Assembly (NCBI GenBank): GCA_937960435.1
Contig: CALGPN010000005.1
Location: 1 to 64,000, forward strand
Direction of reading: 5' to 3'
DNA: 64,000 nt
Origin: an uncultured Desulfosoma sp.
GTDB taxonomy: Bacteria; Desulfobacterota; Syntrophobacteria; Syntrophobacterales; DSM-9756
A model generated the notes under the pieces. That model was given only the letters and a program-made list of their open reading frames with translations. It was not told the DNA's origin and ran no database searches. This document shows positions 33,720 to 43,800 of this stretch, piece after piece. Made by a program: the position numbers and the translations under genes. How positions within the stretch are numbered: the stretch's first letter is position 1; every line of letters begins with the position of its first letter.

Positions 33720-33832
33720 GGGTCCACACCGCCGCAGCCGGCATCCCCCATCTTGTCGAAGACGAACTCCTTGTCCATGTAATCCAAAAGCTGCCGTGTG
33801 GACTGGATCAGACGCTGTAAGCCGTCAGGCAT
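33647..33832 (-). CDS. Small hypothetical protein (61 aa)
   Basis: The ATG at 33832 follows GGGAACGGGAAA; a TTG start at 33859 would add nine residues. The product is acidic and helical (LQRLIQSTRQLLDYMDKEF, then RFDALIRDVREALKAV), with a central DAGCGGVDPYRSE loop. There is no recognisable domain. It overlaps the 3' end of the kinase-fold gene by 73 bp on the opposite strand. Codon pattern and helical periodicity suggest a real gene, but this is weaker than for its neighbours. Confidence 0.55.
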   Translation of the reverse strand: MPDGLQRLIQSTRQLLDYMDKEFVFDKMGDAGCGGVDPYRSERFDALIRDVREALKAVDAG

Positions 33833-33937
33833 CGTTTTCCCGTTCCCATCGAGATGCAAACCCGATTTCGTTGTTTTTCACTGCCGACGAAGCCTCGTCA
33901 CAGCAAGGCGTGCGCGCCGCGAATGCCCACTGAACCC

Positions 33938-34591
33938 TTACGCCGCGACCTGGGATAAGAATCCCTTGGCCGACCAGAGGAACCACACTCCGAAGCCCAC
34001 GAGAAACACACCGCACAGACGAAGCACCCACTGGTAGCTGCGATCCCCCATGAGACGCGCTCCCTTGGTCACCCCGAGGGACACCAGGCTGTACCAGGCA
34101 AAATCGGCGGCGATATGCCCGATGAAGAAAATGCCCACACCCAACGGCCCCACTTTCATGGCAGCCACAAGGTACCCCAGCCCGATGGTGGCCCACCACA
34201 GGGTCCAATAAGGGTTGGAAAGGCTCGCCAAAACCCCCAGCACCAGCGGATGGCGGCCGGTAACCGTTCCGGTCGTTTCGGCTTGGAGGTTCAAACTCAG
34301 GCGCGCGGCGCTGCGCACCATATCCAGGCCCATGAGGAGAAGAAAACCGCCTCCAAAGAGAGCGATGGCCCCCATGACGGTGGGCTTCTTGAGGAAAGGA
34401 CCGAGCCCCAGCACGACGGCAACGACCACGGCCAGTTCCAAAACGGCATGGCCGATCATGAGCAGCGGGCCGGCTCGAAAACCGCGCCGGACCGATTCCG
34501 TTATGGTGATGGTAAAAAGCGGCCCGGGCATGAGCGCCCCCGAAAGGGCCACGGTAAACGAACCGGCGCCGATCGCCAGCAATTCCAGCAT
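33938..34591 (-). CDS. LysE-family translocator
   Basis: The 217-residue membrane protein has six hydrophobic segments and the family opening SGALMPGPLFTITITESVRRG (about 14-34), where the Pro-Gly-Pro is characteristic of LysE/RhtB exporters. HPLVLGVLASLSNPYWTLWW in the second half is the conserved NPY block. It probably exports an amino acid or related metabolite. AGGGG precedes the ATG at 34591; longer upstream frames are charged and add no membrane helix. It is apparently monocistronic. Confidence 0.9.
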   Translation of the reverse strand: MLELLAIGAGSFTVALSGALMPGPLFTITITESVRRGFRAGPLLMIGHAVLELAVVVAVVLGLGPFLKKPTVMGAIALFGGGFLLLMGLDMVRSAARLSLNLQAETTGTVTGRHPLVLGVLASLSNPYWTLWWATIGLGYLVAAMKVGPLGVGIFFIGHIAADFAWYSLVSLGVTKGARLMGDRSYQWVLRLCGVFLVGFGVWFLWSAKGFLSQVAA

Positions 34592-34695
34592 GAGAAAGCC
34601 CCTGTCAAATGTGGATCGCCTCTGGACCTCGCCCTTGGAACCTAACGGCCTGCGAGCGTGGCTCCAAGAGGCTCTCACGAGGTGAGTGGGACACG

Positions 34696-35283
34696 TTACG
34701 GTTCAATCCGGCTTCCCATGAGTTCAAGAAACTTTCGCATCCATTCGGGATGGGCGGGCCAGGCCGGTGCCGTCACCAGATTGCCGTCTACTACGGCGTT
34801 GGTGAAGGTTTCGTTTACATCGGCCCACGAAGCCCCCGCGGCCGTGAGGTCGGGCTTGACGGCGGGGTACGCGGTACAGGTTCGGCCGTGCACGACGCCT
34901 GCAGCCACAAGAACCTGTTGGCCGTGGCAAATGGAAGCAATGGGCTTTTTCGCCTCGGCGAAATGCCGCACCATATCCAGGACCCGGGGATTGAGGCGGA
35001 TGTATTCCGGAGCCCGCCCTCCGGGGATGACCAACCCGTCGTAATCTTCAGGTTTGACGTCATCGAAGGTCGCGTTCAGCGTGAAATTGTGCCCGGGTTT
35101 TTCACTGTAGGTCTGATCCCCTTCAAAATCATGGACCGCGGTGCGAACCTTTTCTCCGGCCTTCTTTCCCGGGCAGACGGCGTGGACCGTGTGCCCGACC
35201 ATGAGGAGCATCTGAAAAGGGACCATCACTTCGTAGTCTTCCACGAAATCACCCACGAGCATGAGAATCTTTTTCGCCGCCAT
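34696..35283 (-). CDS. DJ-1/PfpI-family protein
   Basis: The 195-residue protein has the PfpI nucleophile elbow [16 protein letters not shown] with Cys119 followed by His120, and the acidic residue in the N-terminal strand (VEDYE, Glu15/Glu18 region). [19 protein letters not shown] is the second family block. Members act as proteases, glyoxalases or chaperones; the exact activity here is unknown, although the close PfpI-like spacing points to general protein or carbonyl stress protection. GGGAGGAAAACC precedes the ATG. It overlaps the upstream small membrane gene by 35 bp. Confidence 0.9.
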   Translation of the reverse strand: MAAKKILMLVGDFVEDYEVMVPFQMLLMVGHTVHAVCPGKKAGEKVRTAVHDFEGDQTYSEKPGHNFTLNATFDDVKPEDYDGLVIPGGRAPEYIRLNPRVLDMVRHFAEAKKPIASICHGQQVLVAAGVVHGRTCTAYPAVKPDLTAAGASWADVNETFTNAVVDGNLVTAPAWPAHPEWMRKFLELMGSRIEP

Positions 35284-35611
35284 GGTTTTCCTCCCATATT
35301 GAAGGTTTTGGGCCCAAACTTTTCGATTCCGCGACGCGTCCTCGGCGTCTCGCCGCGTGATAGATCACCCCGCCCAACCATTGCCCCAGACAGAAAGCCC
35401 CCACAAGAATCGGGAAAGTGTTGAGACGCCAGCCCAGCCCCGCCGCCATGCGCAGCGCGACAACCACAGGCACGGGAAGGTGCACCGCCAAAAACCAGGC
35501 CCGGGAAAACCGATCCACCCGAGCCCGCCAGTAGCCGAAAGGCACGTTTACTCCCGCCACCAGCGCAGCCGTCAGCGGCAGACTCAGATGCATCGGTATC
35601 TCCATCCCCAT
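35249..35611 (-). CDS. Small hypothetical membrane protein (120 aa)
   Basis: Three hydrophobic segments can be seen: [19 protein letters not shown] (9-27), [21 protein letters not shown] (38-58) and [20 protein letters not shown] (65-84), followed by a basic and polar C-terminus. No family is recognised. The stop lies inside the 5' end of the DJ-1/PfpI gene in another frame, suggesting coupled translation. ATG 35605 is an alternative start. Confidence 0.65.
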   Translation of the reverse strand: MGMEIPMHLSLPLTAALVAGVNVPFGYWRARVDRFSRAWFLAVHLPVPVVVALRMAAGLGWRLNTFPILVGAFCLGQWLGGVIYHAARRRGRVAESKSLGPKPSIWEENHGGEKDSHARG

Positions 35612-35790
35612 GGCCCCATCTTAATCTTCGCTTTCTTTGATTTTCTATGTCATTTTTCCGACCATGGGCTCCTGAAACATAAACTTCTCTTCCGGGTCTC
35701 TCTGTGACTCCCCGCAGCCAATCCTAAAAAGGGAAGGTTGTGGAAGAGGGTAGAAAACCCCATTGTCGGCGCCGGACGCTTAGGAGCCTT

Positions 35791-36972
35791 TCATCGGTCA
35801 ATTTGCCGAAGTGACACGTGATAAGCCCCTTCGTCGTTCTTCCGGACTTCCACCCAGCTCATCTCATGACCGTCCGCCCATGTGCCCGTATTGGCATAGG
35901 TTCCCCTCGTCAGGCCGAAATTTTCCAAGAGCACAGCACCATGTGTATGGCCGAAGATCACGATCTTCGGTGTGAAGGGATATCGATCCCGAATCCGTTC
36001 CGGCATCCTCAATAAGAGCGAAGCGGCGGTTTCCAGCCGGAATTCACTCACAAGAGCCGTCCCGGGCAGGACGATGTTTTGTCTTACGGACCATTGGTCG
36101 TAAATGGCCTTGTACAATTGGTAGATTTGCTCGAGCGTCGGATCCTCGGTCCAGCCGTCGAGGCCGTTCATAACAAAACGATCCCCGGGACGCTTCCCCG
36201 CCCAAGCCGCGACGCCCCAAAAAACCGCCGCAATGAGTTTTTCACCGGAAAGAGTTGTTGTTTTCGAGGAAAGCCCGATGTTTTTGGCGAGAATTTCTGG
36301 AAAGGTGAGCCTTTGGCCGGTGCGCACCGATTGGGAGGCGGCAAGACGCGAGATAAAATACCCCAAGGGAAGGTGACCGCCGGGTCGGCTCCAAATGTCC
36401 GGAGCGTTGAAAAGCGCATATCGATGACCGTGTTCGGCCCAGAGAACGTCATCCAAGGTAAAAGCTCCCAAACCCGGCTCATGGGAGACAATGTTCACGC
36501 CGGGGAAATATTGTCTGAGCACATCTTGGTAAGACTCTTGGTATGAGAGTTGGTCGTGGTTCCCCGTGACAAACGTAACGTTTATCAGCGATCGCTCACA
36601 AATGTCCCGCAACGCCTCAACGACGGGGGCATTGATCCCCGATTCCAGAATCTCCGTGGGACCATGGGGCGTCTCTTCGGCCGGGACGACCCACTCATCC
36701 AGAAAATCCCCGAGGATCAACACGTCCGAGACATCATCTCGAAGAGCCGTATTTGTCAGAAATTGGGCGAGCGGGGTGAGATTTTCACGTTGCCAGGAGT
36801 AAGGCCCATCGACGTTAAGATGCAGGTCGCTGAGGAAGACGGCCGTGTTTCGGGTCTCCTGGGCGCGTGCCGTCTTCGCCGAGGTCCCGGTCCCCAAGGT
36901 CCCCACGAGACCCCCGGTCGACACCCACGCGGAACTCACGGCAGCAGCCTTCAAGAAATCTCTTCTTTTCAT
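35791..36972 (-). CDS. Tat-exported calcineurin-like metallophosphoesterase
   Basis: The 393-residue protein starts MKRRDFLKAAAVSSAW, a twin-arginine signal (Arg3-Arg4) with a processing site after about residue 38. The metal-binding set is complete: SDLHL (48-52), LGDFLDEW (87-94), TGNHD (136-140), EHGHR and FGHTHG in the last third. It should be a binuclear-metal phosphoesterase folded in the cytoplasm and exported to the periplasm. The fold resembles UDP-diacylglucosamine hydrolase (LpxH-like) enzymes but with a Tat leader. GGAGGG precedes the start. It is monocistronic; upstream lies a 583-bp gene-poor gap. Confidence 0.88.
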   Translation of the reverse strand: MKRRDFLKAAAVSSAWVSTGGLVGTLGTGTSAKTARAQETRNTAVFLSDLHLNVDGPYSWQRENLTPLAQFLTNTALRDDVSDVLILGDFLDEWVVPAEETPHGPTEILESGINAPVVEALRDICERSLINVTFVTGNHDQLSYQESYQDVLRQYFPGVNIVSHEPGLGAFTLDDVLWAEHGHRYALFNAPDIWSRPGGHLPLGYFISRLAASQSVRTGQRLTFPEILAKNIGLSSKTTTLSGEKLIAAVFWGVAAWAGKRPGDRFVMNGLDGWTEDPTLEQIYQLYKAIYDQWSVRQNIVLPGTALVSEFRLETAASLLLRMPERIRDRYPFTPKIVIFGHTHGAVLLENFGLTRGTYANTGTWADGHEMSWVEVRKNDEGAYHVSLRQIDR

Positions 36973-37079
36973 GCTACCCTCCTCCCTACATGCAAATTGG
37001 CAGAAATTCCTCCGATGTCAAGGCGCATCAAGCTGCAGGACCTCACTAAATCGGCGTTACCAATGGCGCCGATTAGCTG

Positions 37080-37268
37080 CGAATTCGCTTTATTTATGGA
37101 TGGCTGGGATCAAGGCCAAGGTTCTGATAACCGCGCTTTTTGCCCGTCCAAAAAGAAAATTTCATCAACCCGGTTTTCAAAAACTATAGCGCCTCGAAGC
37201 TGGCTGGCAAGGCTCTTCACGAAGCACTGAGCTACTTTTGGGGAAAAACCGGACTGAACGAATTATGA
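37080..37268 (+). pseudogene. Possible decayed gene remnant
   Basis: The 36973-37555 gap holds no convincing intact gene. From 37143 to 37268 one frame reads naturally, ending FKNYSASKLAGKALHEALSY then FWGKTGLNEL before a TGA. Just upstream a different frame reads LYLWMAGIKAKVLITALF. A one-base shift at the T5 run near 37137-37141 would join the two. No start or ribosome-binding site is present. A hairpin (AATCGGCG/CGCCGATT, 37049-37074) precedes it. The rest of the gap up to 37555 shows nothing I can name. Confidence 0.25.
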
Positions 37269-37561
37269 AGGCCGATCACATTGATTCAGGGGAGAAGGGG
37301 CCAGAGCTTGTGAGAGCCGGTTTTCATGATATCGGTTGCCGAGAGAATTTACCTCCAGGTTCGGTCGGTATTCGCGAGGGCCGAATTCCAACACAATGCT
37401 CTGTAATGGCTCTGCTTTTCATGGCTCCGTAGGTCTTTCAATCGGGCGTGGATTGTTGTCCTGCCTTTTCTTTCCGTTTCAAATCTTGCTTCCGGGAGCG
37501 GGATCGGGATAAGGAAGGGGCGTGTGGCGCGAAGGGGTCGGCGTGAGCGACGGAGGTGCGT

Positions 37562-38308
37562 GTGCCCGTTTTGGAAGAATGTACCATGGCGTTTTTCGAA
37601 AAAGAGCGCGAGAGCATCCGCACGGTGATTCTCCCGTGCGGCTCTCTGGAAGAGCATGGGCCTCATTTACCCTTGGGGACCGATACGCTCCACGCTGTGG
37701 CTTTGGCCAATGCCGTGGCCCGGCGCTTTCCCGTATGGGCGGCTCCCCCTTTGTGGTACGGCCTGTGCCGAAGCTCGCGGGAACATCCAGGGACCGTGGG
37801 CATCACTTCGGGCACACTCCGATTCCTTCTACAGGATGTGGTCGGCGGCTTCTATGGGCAGGGCATGCGCACGGTGGTGGTTCTGAGCGGCCATGCCGGA
37901 GGCACTCACATGGCAACACTCGTAGATGCCGCAGAGGAACTCATGGACCGCCTCCCGGATCTCCGCATGGCCGTCTGCTCGGTGCTCGATATCGGGCGGT
38001 CGGCATGGTCCGGCATCCAGGAAACCCCTGGAGATTCCCATGCGGGAGAGGTTGAAACCTCTCTCATGCTGCATCTTCATCCCAATTGGGTCTGCGGAAC
38101 GGCCGAAGAAGCCTACCCCGTGTTTCCCGAACATATTCTTGTCCGAAACAAACGAGCTTACTGGCCCACCGGCGTATGGGGAAACCCCAAGGCGGCATCA
38201 TCGGAGAAAGGCGCTCGCCTTTTGGAAGCTTCCGTCGTCGCCCTGGCGGCCTTGATCGAACGGCTCAACTCGTGGCGGGATCCCGACCCACTGGAAGGGT
38301 CGACCTAG
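37562..38308 (+). CDS. Creatininase-family amidohydrolase
   Basis: The 248-residue protein has the creatininase metal-binding set: GSLEEHGPHLPLGTDT (about 27-42), SGHAGGTH (about 114-121) and DSHAGEVETS (about 157-166). Family members hydrolyse cyclic amides such as creatinine, or act as mycofactocin- or FAPy-processing amidohydrolases; no partner gene identifies the substrate here. CGGAGG followed by TGCGT supports the GTG at 37562; a GTG at 37556 is possible. The gene is preceded by the gene-poor gap and followed after 148 bp by a U32 peptidase gene. Confidence 0.88.
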   Translation: MPVLEECTMAFFEKERESIRTVILPCGSLEEHGPHLPLGTDTLHAVALANAVARRFPVWAAPPLWYGLCRSSREHPGTVGITSGTLRFLLQDVVGGFYGQGMRTVVVLSGHAGGTHMATLVDAAEELMDRLPDLRMAVCSVLDIGRSAWSGIQETPGDSHAGEVETSLMLHLHPNWVCGTAEEAYPVFPEHILVRNKRAYWPTGVWGNPKAASSEKGARLLEASVVALAALIERLNSWRDPDPLEGST

Positions 38309-38456
38309 GAGCGATGGAGAAATTTCATGGGCTTGGACAAAATTTTTCGCCCTGTTGCGCTACAGCCTTTCAACGCCCGAAGAAAGCCCCCCAAGTGTCC
38401 CGACCGGCCGGGTCGGTAGCTAAGAACCCCTAAAACATGCCCGTGAATGCAACCCC

Positions 38457-40736
38457 ATGCGAGAAGTTTTTTCCGCCGTGGATACGAAAAACGCGCATGA
38501 TTCCTGTGCCGGGCGCAGGGACCGCGGGCCCGTGACTTTAAGAAAGCCGTCTCGTCCAAAAGAGCCGGCAAACGCTCCGGGGCAGCGTCCCGACACGCCC
38601 CCGAAAGTCGTGCCGGAGTTGCTGGCGCCCGCTGGGCATTGGGAAGCCCTTTGGGCCGCTATAGAAAACGGGGCGGACGCCGTCTATTTGGGTTTAAAGA
38701 AATGGAGCGCACGAGCCCATGCCGCCAATTTCACCTTGGAGGATCTGGCCCGCATTCTTCCCTACACTCGGAGCCGGGGCGTGGCCGTCTACACGGCCTT
38801 GAACAGCGCGCTCACGGCTCCCGAAGTTCCGGCCGTCTTGGACGTGCTCCAGGCCCTTTCAGATCTTGCCGTGGACGCCTTGATCGTCCAGGACCCCGGA
38901 CTCTTTTTCCTGTGTCGCCGTTTTTTCCCAGCTCTTAAAGTGCATGCGAGCACACTCGCCGCTGTTCATAACAGCGCCGGCGTCCGCGTCTTGGAGCGAC
39001 TCGGGGCACGCCGAGTCGTGCTCGCCCGGGAACTGACCATAGAAGAGATCCAAGCCATTCGCCGCCGCACCCAAGCGGAATTGGAAATTTTCGTCCACGG
39101 AGCCCTATGCTATTCCTTTTCCGGACTCTGCCTGGCCAGCAGTTTTCGGGGCGGCCACAGCGGCTTGCAAGGACGGTGCGTCCAGCCGTGTCGGTTGCGC
39201 TACAGTCAGGGGAAAAAGGCGGGATTTTTCTTTTCGTGCAACGACTTTTGCGCCCTCGCCCGCATCCCTCAGCTCAAGAAAATGGGGCTGGCCGCCTTCA
39301 AGATCGAAGGCCGTATGAAGGATGCGGAATACATCGCTACGGTGGTTCGAGCCTACCGACATGTGATGGACGCCCCGGAAGACCGCGCACGGGAGGCTGT
39401 GGAACAGGCGCGCGAGTGGCTCACCAGAGCCCCGGCACGACGTCTTACTGAAGGCTTTTTCGGTGAGAACCCTTCTGCGGAAATCCTCAGTCCTCACCGC
39501 TCGGGATCCAGCGGTTTGTGGGTCGCGACGGTCCAAGCCCTCGAACCCGACGGAATTCGGGTTTCGCTGCGCCACCCCGTTCGGCTCGGGGATCGCCTCC
39601 GTCCGGAATCCACTCAGGAAAAAGAGGCCCCCCCGGTGGTCCTTGAGGGCATTCGGAGCCACGACGGCGCCGCCATAGAGGAATCGCCCAGTCAAGGCAC
39701 CGTTGTTCTCCGGATCCGCGGCCCCGTGGAAGCCACATCCGGAACGCGGCTCTTTCGGATCGGAAGGAAGCCGGTTTCGGCAGCGGTGTTATGGCGCCGG
39801 ATCACGCGGGAGAGCCCGACACCTCTATCCTTCCGGGCTCGGTTCGACCGTTTGGACGCCCTCGCCGAGGATTTATCTCTCGGGCCGAAAAACCCCCGGC
39901 GCCTTTACCCGGCTTTGTGGATCAAGATCCGGTCCTTGGCCGACTTGGGCCGGGCCATGATGTCTCCCGCCCAGATGGTCTGGCTCGCGGCCACCCGCGA
40001 AAATTTGGAAAAAATGGCCAAAAGACGCCTTCACGAAGCCCAAATGGATCGTTTCGGCTGGGCCCTTCCCCCCGTTCTTTTCGAAAAGGAAATGGACTAC
40101 TACCGAAAGGCCGTCGCATGGTATCTATCTAAAGGCTACCGATTTTGGGAAATCAACAACTGGGGCCATCTCGATTGGTTTTTGGGCGACGCCGGGGCGG
40201 CCCTTACCGCCGGATCCCGCATGAACATACGGAACAAAGCCGCCATGGCCGCTCTCGCCGAAGTCGGATGCCGCAGCGCGGTGTTGTCCTTGGAAATGAC
40301 GTGCGAAGAATTGCGCGAGATCCTTACGGACCCGGTACCATCGGTTCCCGTGGTCACGGTTTACGGGCGGCCGCCTCTTTTTCTTTCCAGAATTCAACCG
40401 CCCATCCTGGACAATCGGCCCGTGCGGACGTCCCGCGGAGAGACTTACACGTATCGAAAAGAAGGCCCCTTGGCGGCCCTGTATCCGGACCGGCCTTTCA
40501 GCTGGTTTGAAAAGATTCCTCAACTGGAGGCCATGGGATATCGGGTCTTTTTGATCGACCTCGGAGACGGCCTCGTGCCGCTGGAGAGAGGCGAATGGGA
40601 ACGAGTGCTTAGCGGCTATGAACGCCGCCGAGACGATCCACCGTATGTTCTTTTCAACTATGAACGAAAGCCCGTCCCGGAGGGCCGAATATCCCGGCGC
40701 AGGCCGGAACGCGGCGAGCCTGGGACCACAGGCTAA
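38457..40736 (+). CDS. Peptidase U32-family protein (RlhA/YhbU-like)
   Basis: The 759-residue protein has the U32 TIM-barrel core from about residue 48: PELLAPAGHWEALWAAIENG, then AVYLGLKKWSARA and KIEGRMKDAEYIATVV. Cysteines in CYSFSGLCLASS and GLQGRCVQPCR (about 220-245) match the conserved iron-sulfur ligands of RlhA-type tRNA/rRNA hydroxylation factors. A second collagenase-like half extends to the C-terminus. The first 45 residues are low-complexity and may not be translated if the true start is internal; no strong ribosome-binding site was found. dnaE follows 119 bp later. Confidence 0.85.
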   Translation: MREVFSAVDTKNAHDSCAGRRDRGPVTLRKPSRPKEPANAPGQRPDTPPKVVPELLAPAGHWEALWAAIENGADAVYLGLKKWSARAHAANFTLEDLARILPYTRSRGVAVYTALNSALTAPEVPAVLDVLQALSDLAVDALIVQDPGLFFLCRRFFPALKVHASTLAAVHNSAGVRVLERLGARRVVLARELTIEEIQAIRRRTQAELEIFVHGALCYSFSGLCLASSFRGGHSGLQGRCVQPCRLRYSQGKKAGFFFSCNDFCALARIPQLKKMGLAAFKIEGRMKDAEYIATVVRAYRHVMDAPEDRAREAVEQAREWLTRAPARRLTEGFFGENPSAEILSPHRSGSSGLWVATVQALEPDGIRVSLRHPVRLGDRLRPESTQEKEAPPVVLEGIRSHDGAAIEESPSQGTVVLRIRGPVEATSGTRLFRIGRKPVSAAVLWRRITRESPTPLSFRARFDRLDALAEDLSLGPKNPRRLYPALWIKIRSLADLGRAMMSPAQMVWLAATRENLEKMAKRRLHEAQMDRFGWALPPVLFEKEMDYYRKAVAWYLSKGYRFWEINNWGHLDWFLGDAGAALTAGSRMNIRNKAAMAALAEVGCRSAVLSLEMTCEELREILTDPVPSVPVVTVYGRPPLFLSRIQPPILDNRPVRTSRGETYTYRKEGPLAALYPDRPFSWFEKIPQLEAMGYRVFLIDLGDGLVPLERGEWERVLSGYERRRDDPPYVLFNYERKPVPEGRISRRRPERGEPGTTG

Positions 40737-40855
40737 AAGCGCCTTTTCCCGTGATAGGCCGAGACCGGCCCATGGGTCTCCCCAAGGTTGCCGCGTGGGC
40801 TGACCAAAACGTGGGCACGGACCTTTCGGCTTTCGGTGAGGTGAGGGAAATTCTC

Positions 40856-43800
40856 ATGCCGCCTTTTGTGCATTTGCATGTGCATAGCCAGTACAGTCTT
40901 CTGGACGGAGCCATCCGGCTGGGAGATCTCATCAAAACTGCCAAGGAATTCGATATGCCCGCCGTGGCCGTCACGGATCACGGCAACATGTTCGGCGCCC
41001 TGGAATTTTACGAAAAGGCCAAAAAAGCCGGGATCAAGCCCATCATCGGCTGCGAAGTGTACCTTGCGCCCAAGGGCCGATTCAATCGGGGAACCCCCGG
41101 AAACTCCGGTTCCGGAAACAACGGCGAGGATGAAGACAAAAACCAGCATCTGGTCCTTCTCGCTCAGGACTTCACGGGCTACAAGAACCTTCTGAAGCTC
41201 GTGAGCCTCGGCTATTTGGAAGGCTTTTACTACAAACCCCGGGTGGATAAGGAACTGCTGCGCACCTATCATGAAGGGCTTATCGCTCTGTCGAGCTGCA
41301 TGAAGGGGGAGGTGGCTTCGGAACTGCTTCACGGCCGCTCCGAAGCGGCCGTGCGAGCCGCCATTGAGTACCGAGACATTTTCGGGGACGGCCGATTCTT
41401 CCTGGAAATCCAAGCCAATGGCATTCCCGAACAGGCCGTCGTCAATGAAAAGATCATCGCCCTCGGAAAAGAGCTCGGCATCCCTCTCGTGGTCACCAAC
41501 GACTGCCATTATCTTAGACGTTCGGATGCCCGCGCCCATGAGATTTTGCTTTGCATCCAGACGGGCAAAACCATCCTCGAGGAAAAGCGCTTCAAATTCC
41601 GAACGGACCAGCTCTACTTCAAATCCCCCGACGAAATGCGGCGCGAATTCGCCCATGTGCCCGAGGCCTTGGAAAACACGGTGCGCATCGCCGATATGTG
41701 TTCACTGGAAATCCCGCTGGGGGAATATCATTTTCCCATCTTCCCCTTACCCAACGGGGAATCCATCGAAACCCAGTTTCGCAAGACGGCCTTGGAGGGG
41801 TTCGAAAAGAGGCTTCCCGAAATCCGGCACAACCGACCCCGCCTTTCCGATCAAGACCTGGACGCCTACCGCCGGAGACTTCAGTACGAAATGGATGTCA
41901 TCGTGGACATGGGCTTCGCCGCCTATTTTCTCATCGTGGCGGACTTTATCGCCTATGCCAAAAACAAGGGCATTCCCGTAGGGCCGGGGCGCGGATCCGC
42001 GGCGGGCAGTTTGGTGGCCTACGCCATGGGTATCACGGATCTGGATCCCGTTGAACACGGCCTCATTTTCGAACGCTTTCTTAACAAGGAACGCATCAGC
42101 ATGCCCGATATCGACGTCGATTTCTGCGTCCTCGGGCGGGATGACGTCTTCCGGTACGTGACGGAAAAGTACGGCAAGGAACAGGTGGCTCAGATCGCCA
42201 CTTTCGGAACTCTCCAAGCCAAGGCGGTCGTGCGCGATGTGGGCCGAGCCCTCGGCATGCCCTATAACGAAGTGGACAAGATCGCCAAGCTCATCCCCGG
42301 GGCAATCGATATGACCCTGCAAAAAGCTTTCGAACAGGAACCGCGCCTCGTGGAACTGCAGCGGGAAGATCCGCAGATCCGAGAGCTTTTCGAGATCGCC
42401 CAGGCTTTGGAAGGCTTGACGCGGCACGCCTCCACGCACGCGGCCGGCGTGGTGATCGGCGATAAGCCCTTGGTGGAATACATGCCGCTTTTCCGAGACC
42501 CGGACGGCAAGGTGGTGACCCAGTTTTCCATGAAGTACGTGGAAAAGGCGGGGTTGATCAAATTCGATTTTCTTGGCCTGAGAAACCTCACGGTGATCCA
42601 CAACGCCGTGCAACTCATCGAAAAAAACCACGGGGTGCGTTTGGACATGAGGCGTATCCCGTTGGACGACCCTGAAACCTACGCTCTACTGGGTCGGGGC
42701 GACACCACCGGGGTATTCCAGCTGGAAAGTTCGGGCATGCGCGATATCCTGGTGCGCCTTCAGCCTGAACGCTTCGACGACATTGTGGCGCTTGTGGCCT
42801 TGTATCGGCCGGGTCCCATCAAAAGCGGCATGGTGGACCATTACATCGAAGGCAAACACGGACGGATGCCCATCACCTACGACCTGGAACAGCTCCGGCC
42901 CATTCTGGAACCCACCTACGGAGTGATCCTCTATCAGGAACAGGTCATGGAAATCGCCCGGGTCTTGGCCAACTACACGTTGGGCGAGGCGGATATTCTG
43001 CGCCGGGCCATGGGAAAGAAAATTCCGGAGGTCATGGCCGCCCAGAGGGAACGCTTCCTTAAAGGGGCCGAGGCGAACGGCATCGATCTGACCAAGGCCA
43101 ACCATATCTTCGATCTCATGGACAAGTTTGCCGGCTACGGTTTCAACAAGTCCCACAGCGCGGCCTATGCCGTCATTTCCTATCAGACCGCCTATCTCAA
43201 GGCGCACTACCCTGTGGAATTCATGGCCGCGCTGCTCAACAGCTTTCTCAGCAATACCGACCAAGTGGTCAAACTCATCAACGAATGCCGAGAAAAAGGC
43301 ATTGCGGTCCTGCCGCCCGATGTCAACGTGAGCGAATTGGATTTCACGGTGGTGGAAGGCAAAATCCGGTTCGGGCTCGGCGCTGTGAAAAACGTGGGCG
43401 AAGGGGCCATTGAAGCCATCCTGGCCGCCCGAGCCTTAGACGGTCCGTTTCGATCCATTGACGACTTTTGCGAACGGGTGGATTCCTCCAAGGTGAACCG
43501 CCGGGTCCTGGAACACCTCATCAAGTGCGGTGCGTTCGACTCCATTCATCCGGAGCGGGCTCGGGTCCTGGCCGCCATGGACCAGGCCCTGGAGAAGGCC
43601 CAGGCCCGCCAGCGGGACCGAAGCGTCGGCCAGCTGAGTCTGTTCGACCTGCTGCGGGCGGCACCACAACAAAAAAACAGGGAACCGGAAACCTTGCCTG
43701 AAGTACCGCCGTGGGACAGCCGAACGACCTTGAACTACGAAAAAGAAACTCTGGGTTTCTACATATCCGGCCACCCGTTGGACCATTACGCGGATCAGCT

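Noticed and set aside
36550..37230. A 226-codon + strand frame
   Set aside because: It begins opposite the metallophosphoesterase gene and shows no coherent domain; only its 3' part was kept as a possible remnant.
38309..38456. A riboswitch or leader suspected before the U32 gene
   Set aside because: Apart from short GC pairs, no conserved riboswitch core or attenuator could be recognised.
40751..40855. Longer N-terminus of DnaE from an upstream ATG
   Set aside because: The extra 35 residues have no PHP homology, and the ATG at 40856 has a proper ribosome-binding site.
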